From NCBI GenBank assembly GCA_018896875.1, contig JAHILT010000033.1, positions 1-22,105 of the forward strand: a stretch of 22,105 nt of DNA. Direction: 5' to 3'. Origin of the DNA: Patescibacteria group bacterium (GTDB taxonomy: Bacteria; Patescibacteriota; Minisyncoccia; UBA6257; 02-FULL-45-10c). The translations under genes were made by a program, and so were the position numbers. The first letter of the stretch is position 1, and every line of letters starts with the position of its first letter. The notes beneath the pieces were generated by a model. That model was not told the DNA's origin, made no database searches, and saw only the letters and a list, made by a program, of their open reading frames with translations. This document shows positions 7,542-15,327 of this stretch, one piece after another.

Positions 7542-8010
7542 AAATAAAGTAGGGACGGAATCATTTATTCAAGAAAGATTTACAAAAATTCTTGAAAAAA
7601 AAGGATTTAAAATTATAAGTAAGAAAGAACTAAAAGGAGATGAGAAAGGATGGGATATTGTTGCAGGAAAAAAGTATAAACAAAAATCTATTCAAAGGAA
7701 ATATTATTTTGAAATAAAAGGAAAAGCAAATAAAAAGGCAAACAGAAAAGATCAACATAGAGATGTAGCTCTTGTAAGGGGAATTGGACAATTAGTAATA
7801 AGACTCCAAAAACCAACTATTTGGTATAGACATTTTATTTTAGTTTTACCAGAATCATTTGAAAGGGCAATAAGATCAAAATTAAAAAATAGTTATGGAT
7901 GGTATCTTTTAGCTAAAAAAACACCCATAAATATATGGTTTGTTAATGATTATGGACAAATAAAGAAAAAATGTCCAGGCAAAAGTTTTTATAAAGGAAA
8001 ATTAAAATAA
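7522..8010 (+). CDS. PD-(D/E)xK nuclease-like protein (162 aa)
   Basis: The order of signals is that of the restriction-endonuclease fold. E18 lies in the first helix, GWDIVAG gives D45, YYFEIKGKAN gives E64 and K66, then RGIGQLVIRLQ follows as the helix after the core, and FILVLPESFERA as the next strand. The length suits a single nuclease domain with no recognition domain. It directly follows a nuclease remnant and ends immediately before a 3'-tail fragment on the opposite strand. It may act as a stand-alone restriction or recombination-type nuclease; the target is unknown. Confidence 0.6.
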   Translation: MLKIKNKNKVGTESFIQERFTKILEKKGFKIISKKELKGDEKGWDIVAGKKYKQKSIQRKYYFEIKGKANKKANRKDQHRDVALVRGIGQLVIRLQKPTIWYRHFILVLPESFERAIRSKLKNSYGWYLLAKKTPINIWFVNDYGQIKKKCPGKSFYKGKLK

Positions 8011-8235
8011 CTAACCACCATCAAACTTACTCAACCTAACATTTTCAACCTTCTTCTTCTCAATAAACTTGCGTAACTTCTTCATCTCATCAGAACTAAA
8101 CTTATCTTCTTCAATCATCTTAACCAACTTAAAACTATCTAAAACAGCCAAATCTTTCCACTTATGCAAATCTTTCAACAAAGAAATTAACTCAACAACT
8201 TCAGAATCATTCTTACCAGGAACTTTTAAGAGTAG
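8011..8235 (-). pseudogene. 3' fragment of an unidentified gene, abutting R5
   Basis: On the - strand an open frame of about 75 codons ends in TAG at 8013-8011, one base after the stop of the gene facing it. It reads VPGKNDSEVVELISLLKDLH, then helical, charged sequence ending in RLSKFDGG. There is no in-frame start near repeat R5. Codons favour TTG, GTT and AAG, unlike the flanking cargo. It occupies the same place relative to R as the DUF2779 and ArdC-like tails. I do not recognise the family. Confidence 0.5.
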
Positions 8236-8312
8236 TTTATAGCCGCTTTCTTTAGTTGCTTTGTTTTACTTTCTTATCAACAACTTGGTTTATTAGCCGA
8301 GGCAAATTGTTA
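8234..8312 (+). repeat. R repeat, copy R5
   Basis: TTTATAGCCGCTTTCTTTAG at the left, CTTATCAACAACTTGG in the core, TTAGCCGAGGCAAATTG at the right end. A TATA box for the next gene overlaps its right end. Confidence 0.85.
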
Positions 8313-8318
8313 TAAATA
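8310..8318 (+). promoter_or_regulatory. TATA box at the right end of R5
   Basis: TTATAAATA is centred 29 bp before the ATG at 8343 and partly overlaps R5, so the repeat contributes to the promoter of the cargo gene. Confidence 0.5.
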
Positions 8319-8342
8319 GAAAAATCTTTATAAAAAATTATA

Positions 8343-8915
8343 ATGATAGATTTAATTGAACAATTAAAAAAGGAAATAAACAAGATTTTTAATGAGATTA
8401 CATCTGAATTAATAAATGAACCAACTTTTTTATTTCAAGAAGAAGATCTAAGATGCTATTTTTATCATAAATTATTAAATAAACTAAAATTAAAGAATAA
8501 AATTGAAGTACATTCCGAAGTAAAAAATAAAGACTTAGTTATTTATAAAAAAGGAACTTTTACTAAATTCCCAACAAAAGGGCACGAATTAGTACATATT
8601 GAATTTAAGCACTTGTGTGGATCTAATTGGGAAACTAATGTTACAAGAGATAAAGGAATGATAAAGCCTAAATCAAATATTTTAAAAAGACAATTAAAAA
8701 AATCAAAAGCTAAATTGCGCTATGCAGTTTTATTTGAATGTTTCAAATTAGATCCAGATAAAATAGATAATAGAAATAAACAATTTAAAAAACAATTTGA
8801 AAATAAAGATATTATACCTATTTATCTTCCACAAACAAAAAATTTAACAAAAAAACAAAAAATGAATCTCAAGAAAAAATTAAAGAATCCAACTTCTCAA
8901 CAATCCAAACCATAG
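8343..8915 (+). CDS. PD-(D/E)xK nuclease-like protein whose 3' end runs into a DUF2779 tail
   Basis: A protein of 190 residues. EEDLRCYFYHKLL (about 33-45) gives the leading acidic helix, KNKDLVIYKKG gives D64, and ELVHIEFKHL gives E87 and K89. This is a plausible PD-(D/E)xK core. The C-terminal half is lysine-rich. The last nine codons (from about 8888) and the TAG stop are DUF2779-tail sequence read in the antisense direction. The original 3' end has therefore been replaced or truncated at the module junction. The loss is probably short because the nuclease core is complete. Function is inferred only from the motif order. Confidence 0.55.
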   Translation: MIDLIEQLKKEINKIFNEITSELINEPTFLFQEEDLRCYFYHKLLNKLKLKNKIEVHSEVKNKDLVIYKKGTFTKFPTKGHELVHIEFKHLCGSNWETNVTRDKGMIKPKSNILKRQLKKSKAKLRYAVLFECFKLDPDKIDNRNKQFKKQFENKDIIPIYLPQTKNLTKKQKMNLKKKLKNPTSQQSKP

Positions 8916-9057
8916 CTTCTGTATCTAAAGCACAATACTTAAGCAAATCTTCCCTAACCTTAGCTTTAGTCTTATCACTAACATCTCCAAACATAATTTC
9001 CATAAAACTATAAGAAGCATCCATACCTTCACTAATATCTAAATCTTTAATATTATC
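8888..9057 (-). pseudogene. DUF2779 3'-tail, copy A
   Basis: Near identical to the last 160 bp of the intact DUF2779 gene (19009-20454), from the antisense of LDISEGMDASYSF to VEKL. It lacks the native stop because the junction with the preceding ORF replaces the last codons. At about 9043 the match to the intact gene ends, and TCTTTAATATTATCC leads into repeat R6. It has KT where the intact gene has SV, and E at the E/D position. Confidence 0.85.
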
Positions 9058-9136
9058 CTTTTATAGCCGCTTTCTTTGTTAGCTTTGTTTTTGTTTGTAA
9101 TCAACAACTTGGTTTGTTAGCAGAGGTAAGTGTTAA
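9058..9136 (+). repeat. R repeat, copy R6
   Basis: TTTATAGCCGCTTTCTTTG at the left, GTAATCAACAACTTGGTTTG in the core, TTAGCAGAGGTAAGTGTTAA at the right. It forms an inverted pair with the - strand copy at 10607-10679 around the methyltransferase module. Confidence 0.9.
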
Positions 9137-9141
9137 TTTAA

Positions 9142-9180
9142 CCACTTGCCATTTGACAACCAAGCATATAATATTTAAAG
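9142..9180 (+). promoter_or_regulatory. Promoter and operator-like site of the adenine methyltransferase
   Basis: CCACTTGCCATTTGACAA at 9142-9159, followed by CCA, is the shared operator-like sequence in the direction of transcription. It is followed at the usual distance by a TATA-like stretch (TATTTAAA, about 9172-9179) centred 30 bp before the ATG at 9206. This is the fourth copy of the arrangement and the only one outside the Bro/zinc-ribbon region. Confidence 0.6.
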
Positions 9181-9205
9181 CATTGATTACTACTTATGAT
9201 AAAAG

Positions 9206-10045
9206 ATGGTGAATACTCAAATTCCTAAATTTGTAAAATGGGCTGGTGGAAAAGGTCAATTAATTGAACAATTTAATCCTTATTTCCCTAAAGAGATTAA
9301 TCGATATTTTGAACCTTTTGTTGGAAGCGGAGCTATTTTTTTCCATATAATTCAGAACTATAATCCAAAAGAGATTTTATTATCAGATATTAACAAAGAA
9401 TTAATTAATACTTATAAAATTATTAAAAATGATACCTCTAAACTCATTGTAAAATTAAAAGAATTAAAAAACCAGCATACTAAACTTGGAAAATCATTCT
9501 ATTTAAAAATACGAGAACAAAACCCTCAAGAATTAAACAAAATAGAAAGAGCTGCCAGATTTATTTATTTAAATAAAACATGCTTTAATGGATTATATCG
9601 GGTTAATTCAAAAGGTAAATTTAATGTTCCCATGGGTGGTTATAAGAATCCAGATATAGTTCAAGAAGAAAAATTAAAATTAGTTTCAAGTTTATTAAAA
9701 AAGGTTAAGCTTAAAATAATGCCTTTTGAAAATATTGTAAATTTAGTAAAAAAAGGAGATTTTATTTATTTTGATCCTCCTTATTATCCTCTAAAGAAAG
9801 GTAATAGTTTTACAACTTATACTAAAGATAAATTTATGGAAAAAGAACAAGAAAAACTTGCTGAAGTTTACAAAGACTTACATAAAAAAGGATGCAAAAT
9901 TATGCTTTCTAATAGTGATACGGAATTTACTAAAAAGTTATATTCTAATTTTAATATCAAAACTGTAAAAGCTAGAAGAGTAATTAATTCTGATGCCAAT
10001 GGCCGAGGTTTAATTAATGAGATTCTTGTTCTGAATTATCTTTAA
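9206..10045 (+). CDS. D12-class DNA adenine N6-methyltransferase
   Basis: The 279-residue length is normal for Dam-like enzymes. KFVKWAGGKGQL (8-19) is the N-terminal SAM-contact motif. FEPFVGSGAIFF (35-46) is motif I, followed by LLSDINKELI. Catalytic motif IV is FDPPYYPL (189-196). NKTCFNGLYRVNSKGKFNVP at 123-142 is the segment conserved in Dam/DpnIIA-type enzymes; all key residues are present. The likely target is a short adenine-containing site such as GATC, but specificity cannot be read from sequence. It faces the unknown gene at 10052-10570, whose end is 6 bp away. The pair is bracketed by inverted R repeats, so they probably form one restriction or epigenetic module. Its promoter carries the shared operator. 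Confidence 0.9.
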   Translation: MVNTQIPKFVKWAGGKGQLIEQFNPYFPKEINRYFEPFVGSGAIFFHIIQNYNPKEILLSDINKELINTYKIIKNDTSKLIVKLKELKNQHTKLGKSFYLKIREQNPQELNKIERAARFIYLNKTCFNGLYRVNSKGKFNVPMGGYKNPDIVQEEKLKLVSSLLKKVKLKIMPFENIVNLVKKGDFIYFDPPYYPLKKGNSFTTYTKDKFMEKEQEKLAEVYKDLHKKGCKIMLSNSDTEFTKKLYSNFNIKTVKARRVINSDANGRGLINEILVLNYL

Positions 10046-10051
10046 ATTATA

Positions 10052-10570
10052 TTATCTTCTTACTTGACTTGCTTGAGCAACAATAGAAAAAATATCTTTC
10101 CCAGCAATAATAGCATCTAAAACCCCTTTAAACATAAAAGCCCTATTTAGCCCAGTTTTTTCCATTCTCATCATTAATTCAATCAAATGTCCAATAAACA
10201 TTACCCTATATTCCCCATATTTGTTTAATTCTTCAAATTTTTTAAGTTTTTCAGGAGTTGTTAATTTAATTTCACATTTTTCTTGTTCTTCTTTGGTTCT
10301 AAAGGGTTCAACTTTTTCCCACATACTTCTTAGATATTTAACAAATTCAAGAGTTAATTCTGGTTCATGTTCTTTTTTAATTAACAAATCAATAGCCCAA
10401 TGTATGTGTTTAGGAGTTCTAATTCTTTTATCTTTCTCTTTATATTTGATTAAAATATCAAGTTCTGGATTTTCTCCTCTTTCACCTTGAAAAATTCCAA
10501 TAATAGTCCCATCAGATAATTTATACTCTTTAATAGATTCATGACTTTTACCATCTTTATTAAATTTCAT
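10052..10570 (-). CDS. Conserved-looking unknown protein paired with the methyltransferase (172 aa)
   Basis: I do not recognise a named family. Residues 25-60 contain GIFQGERGENPELDILIKY and then RIRTPKHIHWAIDLLIKKEH, which look strongly constrained. The C-terminal half is helical (YGEYRVMFIGHLIELMMRME, then FMFKGVLDAIIAGKDIFSIV). D-I-L-I-K might be part of a PD-(D/E)xK core, but the full pattern is not there. A TATA-like box lies at 10593-10604, giving a leaderless mRNA. It is convergent with the methyltransferase and inside the same R-bracketed unit. A cognate restriction enzyme or accessory factor is therefore possible. Confidence 0.6.
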   Translation of the reverse strand: MKFNKDGKSHESIKEYKLSDGTIIGIFQGERGENPELDILIKYKEKDKRIRTPKHIHWAIDLLIKKEHEPELTLEFVKYLRSMWEKVEPFRTKEEQEKCEIKLTTPEKLKKFEELNKYGEYRVMFIGHLIELMMRMEKTGLNRAFMFKGVLDAIIAGKDIFSIVAQASQVRR

Positions 10571-10592
10571 TTTAAATCTAAGAACACCACTC

Positions 10593-10604
10593 CTTTAAAT
10601 ATTT
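10593..10604 (-). promoter_or_regulatory. TATA box of the 172-aa gene
   Basis: AAATATTTAAAG on the - strand is centred 29 bp from the ATG at 10570. It directly adjoins the inner end of the inverted R copy. Confidence 0.5.
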
Positions 10605-10606
10605 TT

Positions 10607-10679
10607 TTACTTGCTTCTGCTTAACAAACCAATTATCCAATTACAAACAACCTAAAGCTAACAAAGAAAGCCTCTACAC
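10607..10679 (-). repeat. R repeat, inverted copy rR1
   Basis: Read on the - strand it has TGTAGAGGCTTTCTTTGTTA, then TTTGTAATTGGATAATTGG and TGTTAAGCAGAAGCAAGTA. It aligns along its length with R7 in reverse, with scattered mismatches. It carries TAGAGGC instead of TAGCCGC at the outer end. It lies immediately after the stop of DUF2779 tail B. Confidence 0.9.
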
Positions 10680-10854
10680 CTTCTCAAACTTCTCAACAAT
10701 CCAAACCATAGCTTCTGTATCTAAAGCACAATACTTAAGCAAATCTTCCCTAACCTTAGCTTTAACAGAATCACTAACATCTCCAAACATAGTCTCCATA
10801 AAACTATAAGAAGCATCCATACCATCACTAATATCCAAATCTTTAATATTATTC
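10674..10854 (-). pseudogene. DUF2779 3'-tail, copy B
   Basis: Encodes the C-terminal DUF2779 segment from LDISDGMDASYSF to VEKFEKV and its own TAG (10676-10674), the stop lying in the TGTAGAGGC of rR1. It has SV and D at the two variable sites. An in-frame TAA lies just upstream, in the TATAAAAG of R7, so nothing links it to a longer protein. Confidence 0.85.
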
Positions 10855-10931
10855 TTTTATAGCCGCTTTCTTTTTTAGCTTTGGATTTCTTTGTAATTGA
10901 TTAGTTGGTTTAATGGCAGAAGTAAGTGTTA
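10855..10931 (+). repeat. R repeat, copy R7
   Basis: TTTATAGCCGCTTTCTTTTT at the left, TTTGTAATTGATTAGTTGG in the core, TGGCAGAAGTAAGTGTTA at the right. Its right end abuts the 3' end of the HEAT-repeat gene. It pairs with the inverted copy at 16753-16817 across the Mre11/Rad50 operon. Confidence 0.9.
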
Positions 10932-10972
10932 TTATCTTTTTTTATAAAAATAAGAAATTCAGAATATGAATA

Positions 10973-12427
10973 TTATAATAATTCTAATACTGCTTTGGCT
11001 TTTTTTCTAGAGTATGGACTTTTGTCTGTTTTTGCTATCTTTTCAATTAAAGACCTATATTCTATTATTAGATTCTTATCTCCTTTAGCAATCATCCCTA
11101 AACTGTCAATACAAGAGTCTTTTAACCAATCATTTTTAGAATTTTTAACATAATATCCCATAATAGGTATTGCTTTTTTCACTAACTCAGGTTTCTTAGT
11201 CCCTATAGCTCCTAAATTAAACGCAGCAAATCTTCTAGAATTCCATTCTTCATCTGTCTTTAAAGCTTCAATAAGAAGAGGAATTAAATCCTCTACTAAA
11301 GAAATATCATATTTCCCAATTATACCTATAAGATGAGATTCAATAAATTTTTCAAAATTTTTCTTTATATATTTAATATAATCTTCAAGAATAACACCAA
11401 AATTTTCACGATCTCTCTTAACTAAAAACATCATAAAAGATTCTCCTATCCCACTTATACGTGAGTTTTTTGAATATAACATATCTTTTAATAATATTTT
11501 AATTCTTTCTGGATGAGAAATAATTTTCTTTTTTGACTTATAACCCTCATAGAATTTATTTAAAACTTGATAAATATTAGAAATGTCTTCTTTTTGAACA
11601 AACTTTTTTATGGCCTCTATAATTGGCCCTATTTCTTCAACATCAATCCTTTCCATCTCTTGTTTCTTAGCAACTTCTTGTTTTAGCGTCTGTTTCAACT
11701 TTTTCCAAGCTTCTTCTAAAGAAAAAGGCATAAAATTATAAGGATAGGGGCTTCTTTCCTTATTCACCTTCAAAAAAAGATTTTTAGCTTCTAAGTCTGA
11801 TAATTTAAAGACATCCATTATTTCTTGTATCCAAAAAACTACTGCTGGTGCTAAAAAAGCTTCTTTTAAATTAAATTCATCTGTTCCTGGTTTTTTTATT
11901 ACTTTATTAGAAGATATTTTTTTGTTAATCAATATAACATTATCAGCACCATTTAAATCAAGATAACATACTTCAAAGAGAATCTCTAGAGCTTCTTTAT
12001 TTTTATTTTCATTTTTAAAAATATAATACATTTCTAACTTTGAATTACGATATAGGCCCCATTGCTTTTCAGAAGCATATTTTAGAACTTGTTTCTGTAA
12101 AATAATCCATTTAATATCTTTAAATGTCGGTTTAGTTCCCCATTTTTTTCTTAATTCTTCTTCAGCCTTTTTATATTCTTTAGGATATAAAAAAGCCAAT
12201 TCTTTCTCCTCTCGAATTTGAAGATAAATCACCCATTGCTTTTCAATTTCTTCTTTACCTTTATCAGTAACTAAAACTTTTTTTCTATCACTTGGCCTAG
12301 TCCTAACATAAATAAATTCTCCACAGAATACACATTTTTTTTTCCTTTTAGGTATTATTTCTAATGATTTTTTACAATAAGGACATTTCTTAGTTTCGCC
12401 TATTTTTTTAAGATCTTTTATTTCCAT
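10973..12427 (-). CDS. Zinc-ribbon/HEAT-repeat protein of the Mre11-Rad50-like operon
   Basis: The N-terminal 35 residues form a zinc ribbon with two pairs, CPYCKK and CVFCGE. A linker follows with VLVTDKGKEEIEKQW, like a winged-helix start. The middle is helical. The C-terminal 180 residues repeat helical hairpins ending in EEWNSRRFAAFNLGAIGTKK, KDSCIDSLGMIAKGDKN and YSRKKAKAVLELL, which is a HEAT/PBS-type scaffold. I take the ATG at 12427, 2 bp after the Rad50-like stop; a TTG at 12433 overlapping that stop is the alternative. HEAT scaffolds bind DNA or partner proteins, so it may be the adaptor or sensor of the complex. Standard archaeal mre11-rad50 operons carry herA and nurA instead, so this partner is unusual. 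Confidence 0.75.
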   Translation of the reverse strand: MEIKDLKKIGETKKCPYCKKSLEIIPKRKKKCVFCGEFIYVRTRPSDRKKVLVTDKGKEEIEKQWVIYLQIREEKELAFLYPKEYKKAEEELRKKWGTKPTFKDIKWIILQKQVLKYASEKQWGLYRNSKLEMYYIFKNENKNKEALEILFEVCYLDLNGADNVILINKKISSNKVIKKPGTDEFNLKEAFLAPAVVFWIQEIMDVFKLSDLEAKNLFLKVNKERSPYPYNFMPFSLEEAWKKLKQTLKQEVAKKQEMERIDVEEIGPIIEAIKKFVQKEDISNIYQVLNKFYEGYKSKKKIISHPERIKILLKDMLYSKNSRISGIGESFMMFLVKRDRENFGVILEDYIKYIKKNFEKFIESHLIGIIGKYDISLVEDLIPLLIEALKTDEEWNSRRFAAFNLGAIGTKKPELVKKAIPIMGYYVKNSKNDWLKDSCIDSLGMIAKGDKNLIIEYRSLIEKIAKTDKSPYSRKKAKAVLELL

Positions 12428-12429
12428 TC

Positions 12430-15327
12430 TCAAACTAGCTTGGTCCTACCCTCAACTTTTTCAAGGTGAATTTCTTGTTCCGTTAAACTACAAAAAGTTT
12501 CATCATGGCTTATTATGAATAATTGTTGAAACCCATATTCGTCCCTTACTTTCCCTAAAGTCTCAGCTAAGAAATCACATCTAGAATCATCCAAGTTGCT
12601 TGTTGGTTCATCAAATATTGCAGTGCCAACATTTGAAAATTCTTTTGCAAGTGCCAGCTGAACTGCCAAGGCTGCACACATCTGTTCTCCACCGGATAAC
12701 TGAATAAATTCTCTTACTCCTTTATTGTCCCTTAATCTTATCATATAATCCTGTTCCCAAGTAAACTCCACCTTTTCATCAGATAACGTATTATAAATTA
12801 GATTTGCAGATGCTGATAAAGTATTCAAATACCTCTGCGCTATAGGTTTGCCCACCCTATTTAGAATATCTCTGATAAACTTTAATAACTCATAAACTTC
12901 TTCTAATTCTTTCTTATTCTTTTCAAACCTTTTAATATTTATCTTATATTTTTCCATTTCCTTAATTTCTTCATTCAATTTTTTAGCGTTCCTCCCAAAC
13001 TCTTCAAACAGAGATTGTATTTCTGTCTTTTCTCTAAGTAGGCCACTAACAATACTTTTAAGTTTTGAATAAGATTCTAATTTAAACTTAGGTTCAATAA
13101 TAGAAAGCTGATTATTAATAAAATCCTGTTGATTGCTCTCCTTCTTTAATGCAAGGTTTGTATTTTCCAACTGTTTCTTTCTTTTCTCAAGAGATTTAGC
13201 TTCTTTTATGTTTGCTATATAGTCTAAATATTTACGTTTATTTAATTTAATAATTTTATTTAAACCATCCAAGGATTTATCAAGACCAACTAAAGGCTTT
13301 AATTTTAATTTGATTATACCCAATTTTTTCTTCTCATTATTAATAAGAGAAGTTTTTTCTTTTAATTCATCTTTTTCTAACCTTACTTCTTCTAATTCTT
13401 CTTTTAATTTATTTATATAATCCATTGAATGCTGGAGTTTAGTTTCTTGTTCTGTTTTAATTCTCTCACATATAGTTTTTTTCCGATTAATCTCTTTTTT
13501 TAACTCCTTAGTTGCTATTTTTAAATCTCCTAAAATAAGCGATAGGTCCTCTAGAATTTTACTTTTATTTTTTAAATCTTTAATTTTTATAGAAAATTTT
13601 AATCTTTTAAACACAGATTTTATTTTTTTGATTAAGGTATTAATATTTCCTACTGAAATTTGTTTTTCCAAATCTTTTATATCTTCTTTAAGTTTAAACA
13701 TATCACTCATTTCTTCTTTGATTGAATCCTTTTTAGAAGAAATCCGAATAAGTTCATCCCTTTTGTTTTCAAATTCATTTAAATCTTTATTTCTTGGTCC
13801 AATTTCAAGAGACAGCATAGTTATCTGTTTTTTCAAATCTCTAATTTTCTTAGTTAATATATCTTCACTTATTCTTTCACAAGTTTTATTTAATATCGGA
13901 CAAATGCCTCCTTTAGATATACTTTGTTCATAAGATTCAATTTTTTCATCCAATGCCTTTATCTTCCCTTCCTTAATTTTAATCTCTGATTTTAGTTTTT
14001 TAATATTCTTTTCAATTTCAGGTAGGATTTTAATTTTCTTCAAATCTTCCTTGAGACAATCAATTCTATAATTTTTTTTCTTGACTTGTAATCTCAGGCC
14101 CTTAATTTTAAGATTAACCTGCTTAATACCATCATACTTTGTGTTTAATAAATCCATTTGTTTTTCTAATTCTTTAATCAAATGTAAATCTTTATTTAAT
14201 AGTTTGAGTTTAGAAAGATTTTGCTTATAAGGTTTAGAAATTTCAGACTCCTTTTTTTTCTCAAGAATTATCTTTTCTTTTAATTTCTTTTCATTTTTGA
14301 GATTTTCCCTCTTTGAGGTTTGTATTCCACTCTCAGCAGATTTTATTGATATTCTTAATTTTTGTTCTTTGTTTTCTAATTCTTTTTTAAGAGGTTTCTT
14401 ACCTTCCTCTTTTGTGTGCTTCTCTTCTGCTTTAAGGTATTTTGTATAACCTTCCGTTTTTTTCTTTACTAGGTTAGAAGCTTTCTGAGCATCAGTCACT
14501 TCTTTTTTTAATTTTCCAATTTTATCTTTTTTGTTTTTAATAGCTTCGAAAGCAACTTTTAACTTAGTTTCTAATTTGTTTATTCTATCACGAATTTTTT
14601 CCAGGTTTTTTAGTTCTTTATCTTTTAATTCAAATTCTTTTTTCTTCCCCACAAACTTTAATTTTATCTTCTTGAACTCTGTTTCTATTTTATCTAAGGC
14701 AGCCTTTTTTTCATCGTATTTTTCAGTTTTAACCCCTATTTGTTTTATCTCAGAGTCAATTCTTTCAATTTTTAGTAAAAGGCTATTAGGCAATGAAGAA
14801 GTTTTTTTGTAAGCTTCTCTATAATCTTCAATTCCTAAAATTGGATTAAAGTGATCTTTTCTTTTGGTTTCACTAGATATTTTAAAATAAGTAGTAATTT
14901 CACCCTGAGTCACTCCTATGATATCACTATAAATCTTTGAAATATCTTTCCCTTCAGGCATGCCTAATTTTTCACCAATCCAAGTTTTTGTTTCATATTT
15001 GCCGCTCACTATCTCTGTTTCATCTCCTTCCTCATAGATCCTCCAATTAGTTATGCCTTTACCCACATCTCTTTCTACACGATATAAGATATCATCATCA
15101 AAAGAAAACCAAACAGTAATTTTTCCTCTTTTATGCCCTTCTCTAATAATCTTTACAATGTTCGAATAAGGGTTATAATCAAAAAGAGCATATCCAATTC
15201 CTTCTAGGATGGTAGTCTTGCCGCACCCATTTTTCCCTGAGATAAAATTTACTCCAGGATGGAATTCAATAATAGGTCCTTGCCCATAGCTCTTAATATT
15301 CTCAAGTTTAATTTTGACTATTTTCAT
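12430..15327 (-). CDS. rad50-like: Rad50/SbcC-like SMC ATPase with an atypical hook
   Basis: A 965-residue chain with the split ATPase of the SMC family. Walker A is SGKNGCGKTT at 30-39, the Q-loop region is VTQGEITTYF at about 139-148, the signature is LSGGE at 877-881, Walker B is TAIFDEP at 902-908 with D906/E907, and the switch histidine is in ISHDE. Between them run two long coiled coils. The apex has ICPILNKTC at about 475-483, with two cysteines six residues apart instead of the CxxC zinc hook of Rad50. It overlaps the Mre11-like gene by 4 bp (ATGA), so translation is coupled. It probably forms the ATP-driven clamp of a DNA end-processing nuclease. Position among defence cargo suggests an accessory rather than housekeeping role. 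Confidence 0.85.
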   Translation of the reverse strand: MKIVKIKLENIKSYGQGPIIEFHPGVNFISGKNGCGKTTILEGIGYALFDYNPYSNIVKIIREGHKRGKITVWFSFDDDILYRVERDVGKGITNWRIYEEGDETEIVSGKYETKTWIGEKLGMPEGKDISKIYSDIIGVTQGEITTYFKISSETKRKDHFNPILGIEDYREAYKKTSSLPNSLLLKIERIDSEIKQIGVKTEKYDEKKAALDKIETEFKKIKLKFVGKKKEFELKDKELKNLEKIRDRINKLETKLKVAFEAIKNKKDKIGKLKKEVTDAQKASNLVKKKTEGYTKYLKAEEKHTKEEGKKPLKKELENKEQKLRISIKSAESGIQTSKRENLKNEKKLKEKIILEKKKESEISKPYKQNLSKLKLLNKDLHLIKELEKQMDLLNTKYDGIKQVNLKIKGLRLQVKKKNYRIDCLKEDLKKIKILPEIEKNIKKLKSEIKIKEGKIKALDEKIESYEQSISKGGICPILNKTCERISEDILTKKIRDLKKQITMLSLEIGPRNKDLNEFENKRDELIRISSKKDSIKEEMSDMFKLKEDIKDLEKQISVGNINTLIKKIKSVFKRLKFSIKIKDLKNKSKILEDLSLILGDLKIATKELKKEINRKKTICERIKTEQETKLQHSMDYINKLKEELEEVRLEKDELKEKTSLINNEKKKLGIIKLKLKPLVGLDKSLDGLNKIIKLNKRKYLDYIANIKEAKSLEKRKKQLENTNLALKKESNQQDFINNQLSIIEPKFKLESYSKLKSIVSGLLREKTEIQSLFEEFGRNAKKLNEEIKEMEKYKINIKRFEKNKKELEEVYELLKFIRDILNRVGKPIAQRYLNTLSASANLIYNTLSDEKVEFTWEQDYMIRLRDNKGVREFIQLSGGEQMCAALAVQLALAKEFSNVGTAIFDEPTSNLDDSRCDFLAETLGKVRDEYGFQQLFIISHDETFCSLTEQEIHLEKVEGRTKLV

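Noticed and set aside
10607..10931. rR1-tail B-R7 as a MITE of about 325 bp
   Set aside because: The inverted pair does enclose the tail. However, the same ends also enclose the cargo on the other side, and the tail is explained by 3'-end replacement of DUF2779; no target-site duplication is visible.
13628..14812. ORFs antisense to the Rad50-like coiled coils
   Set aside because: Serine/phenylalanine-rich shadows caused by lysine/glutamate-rich coding on the other strand.
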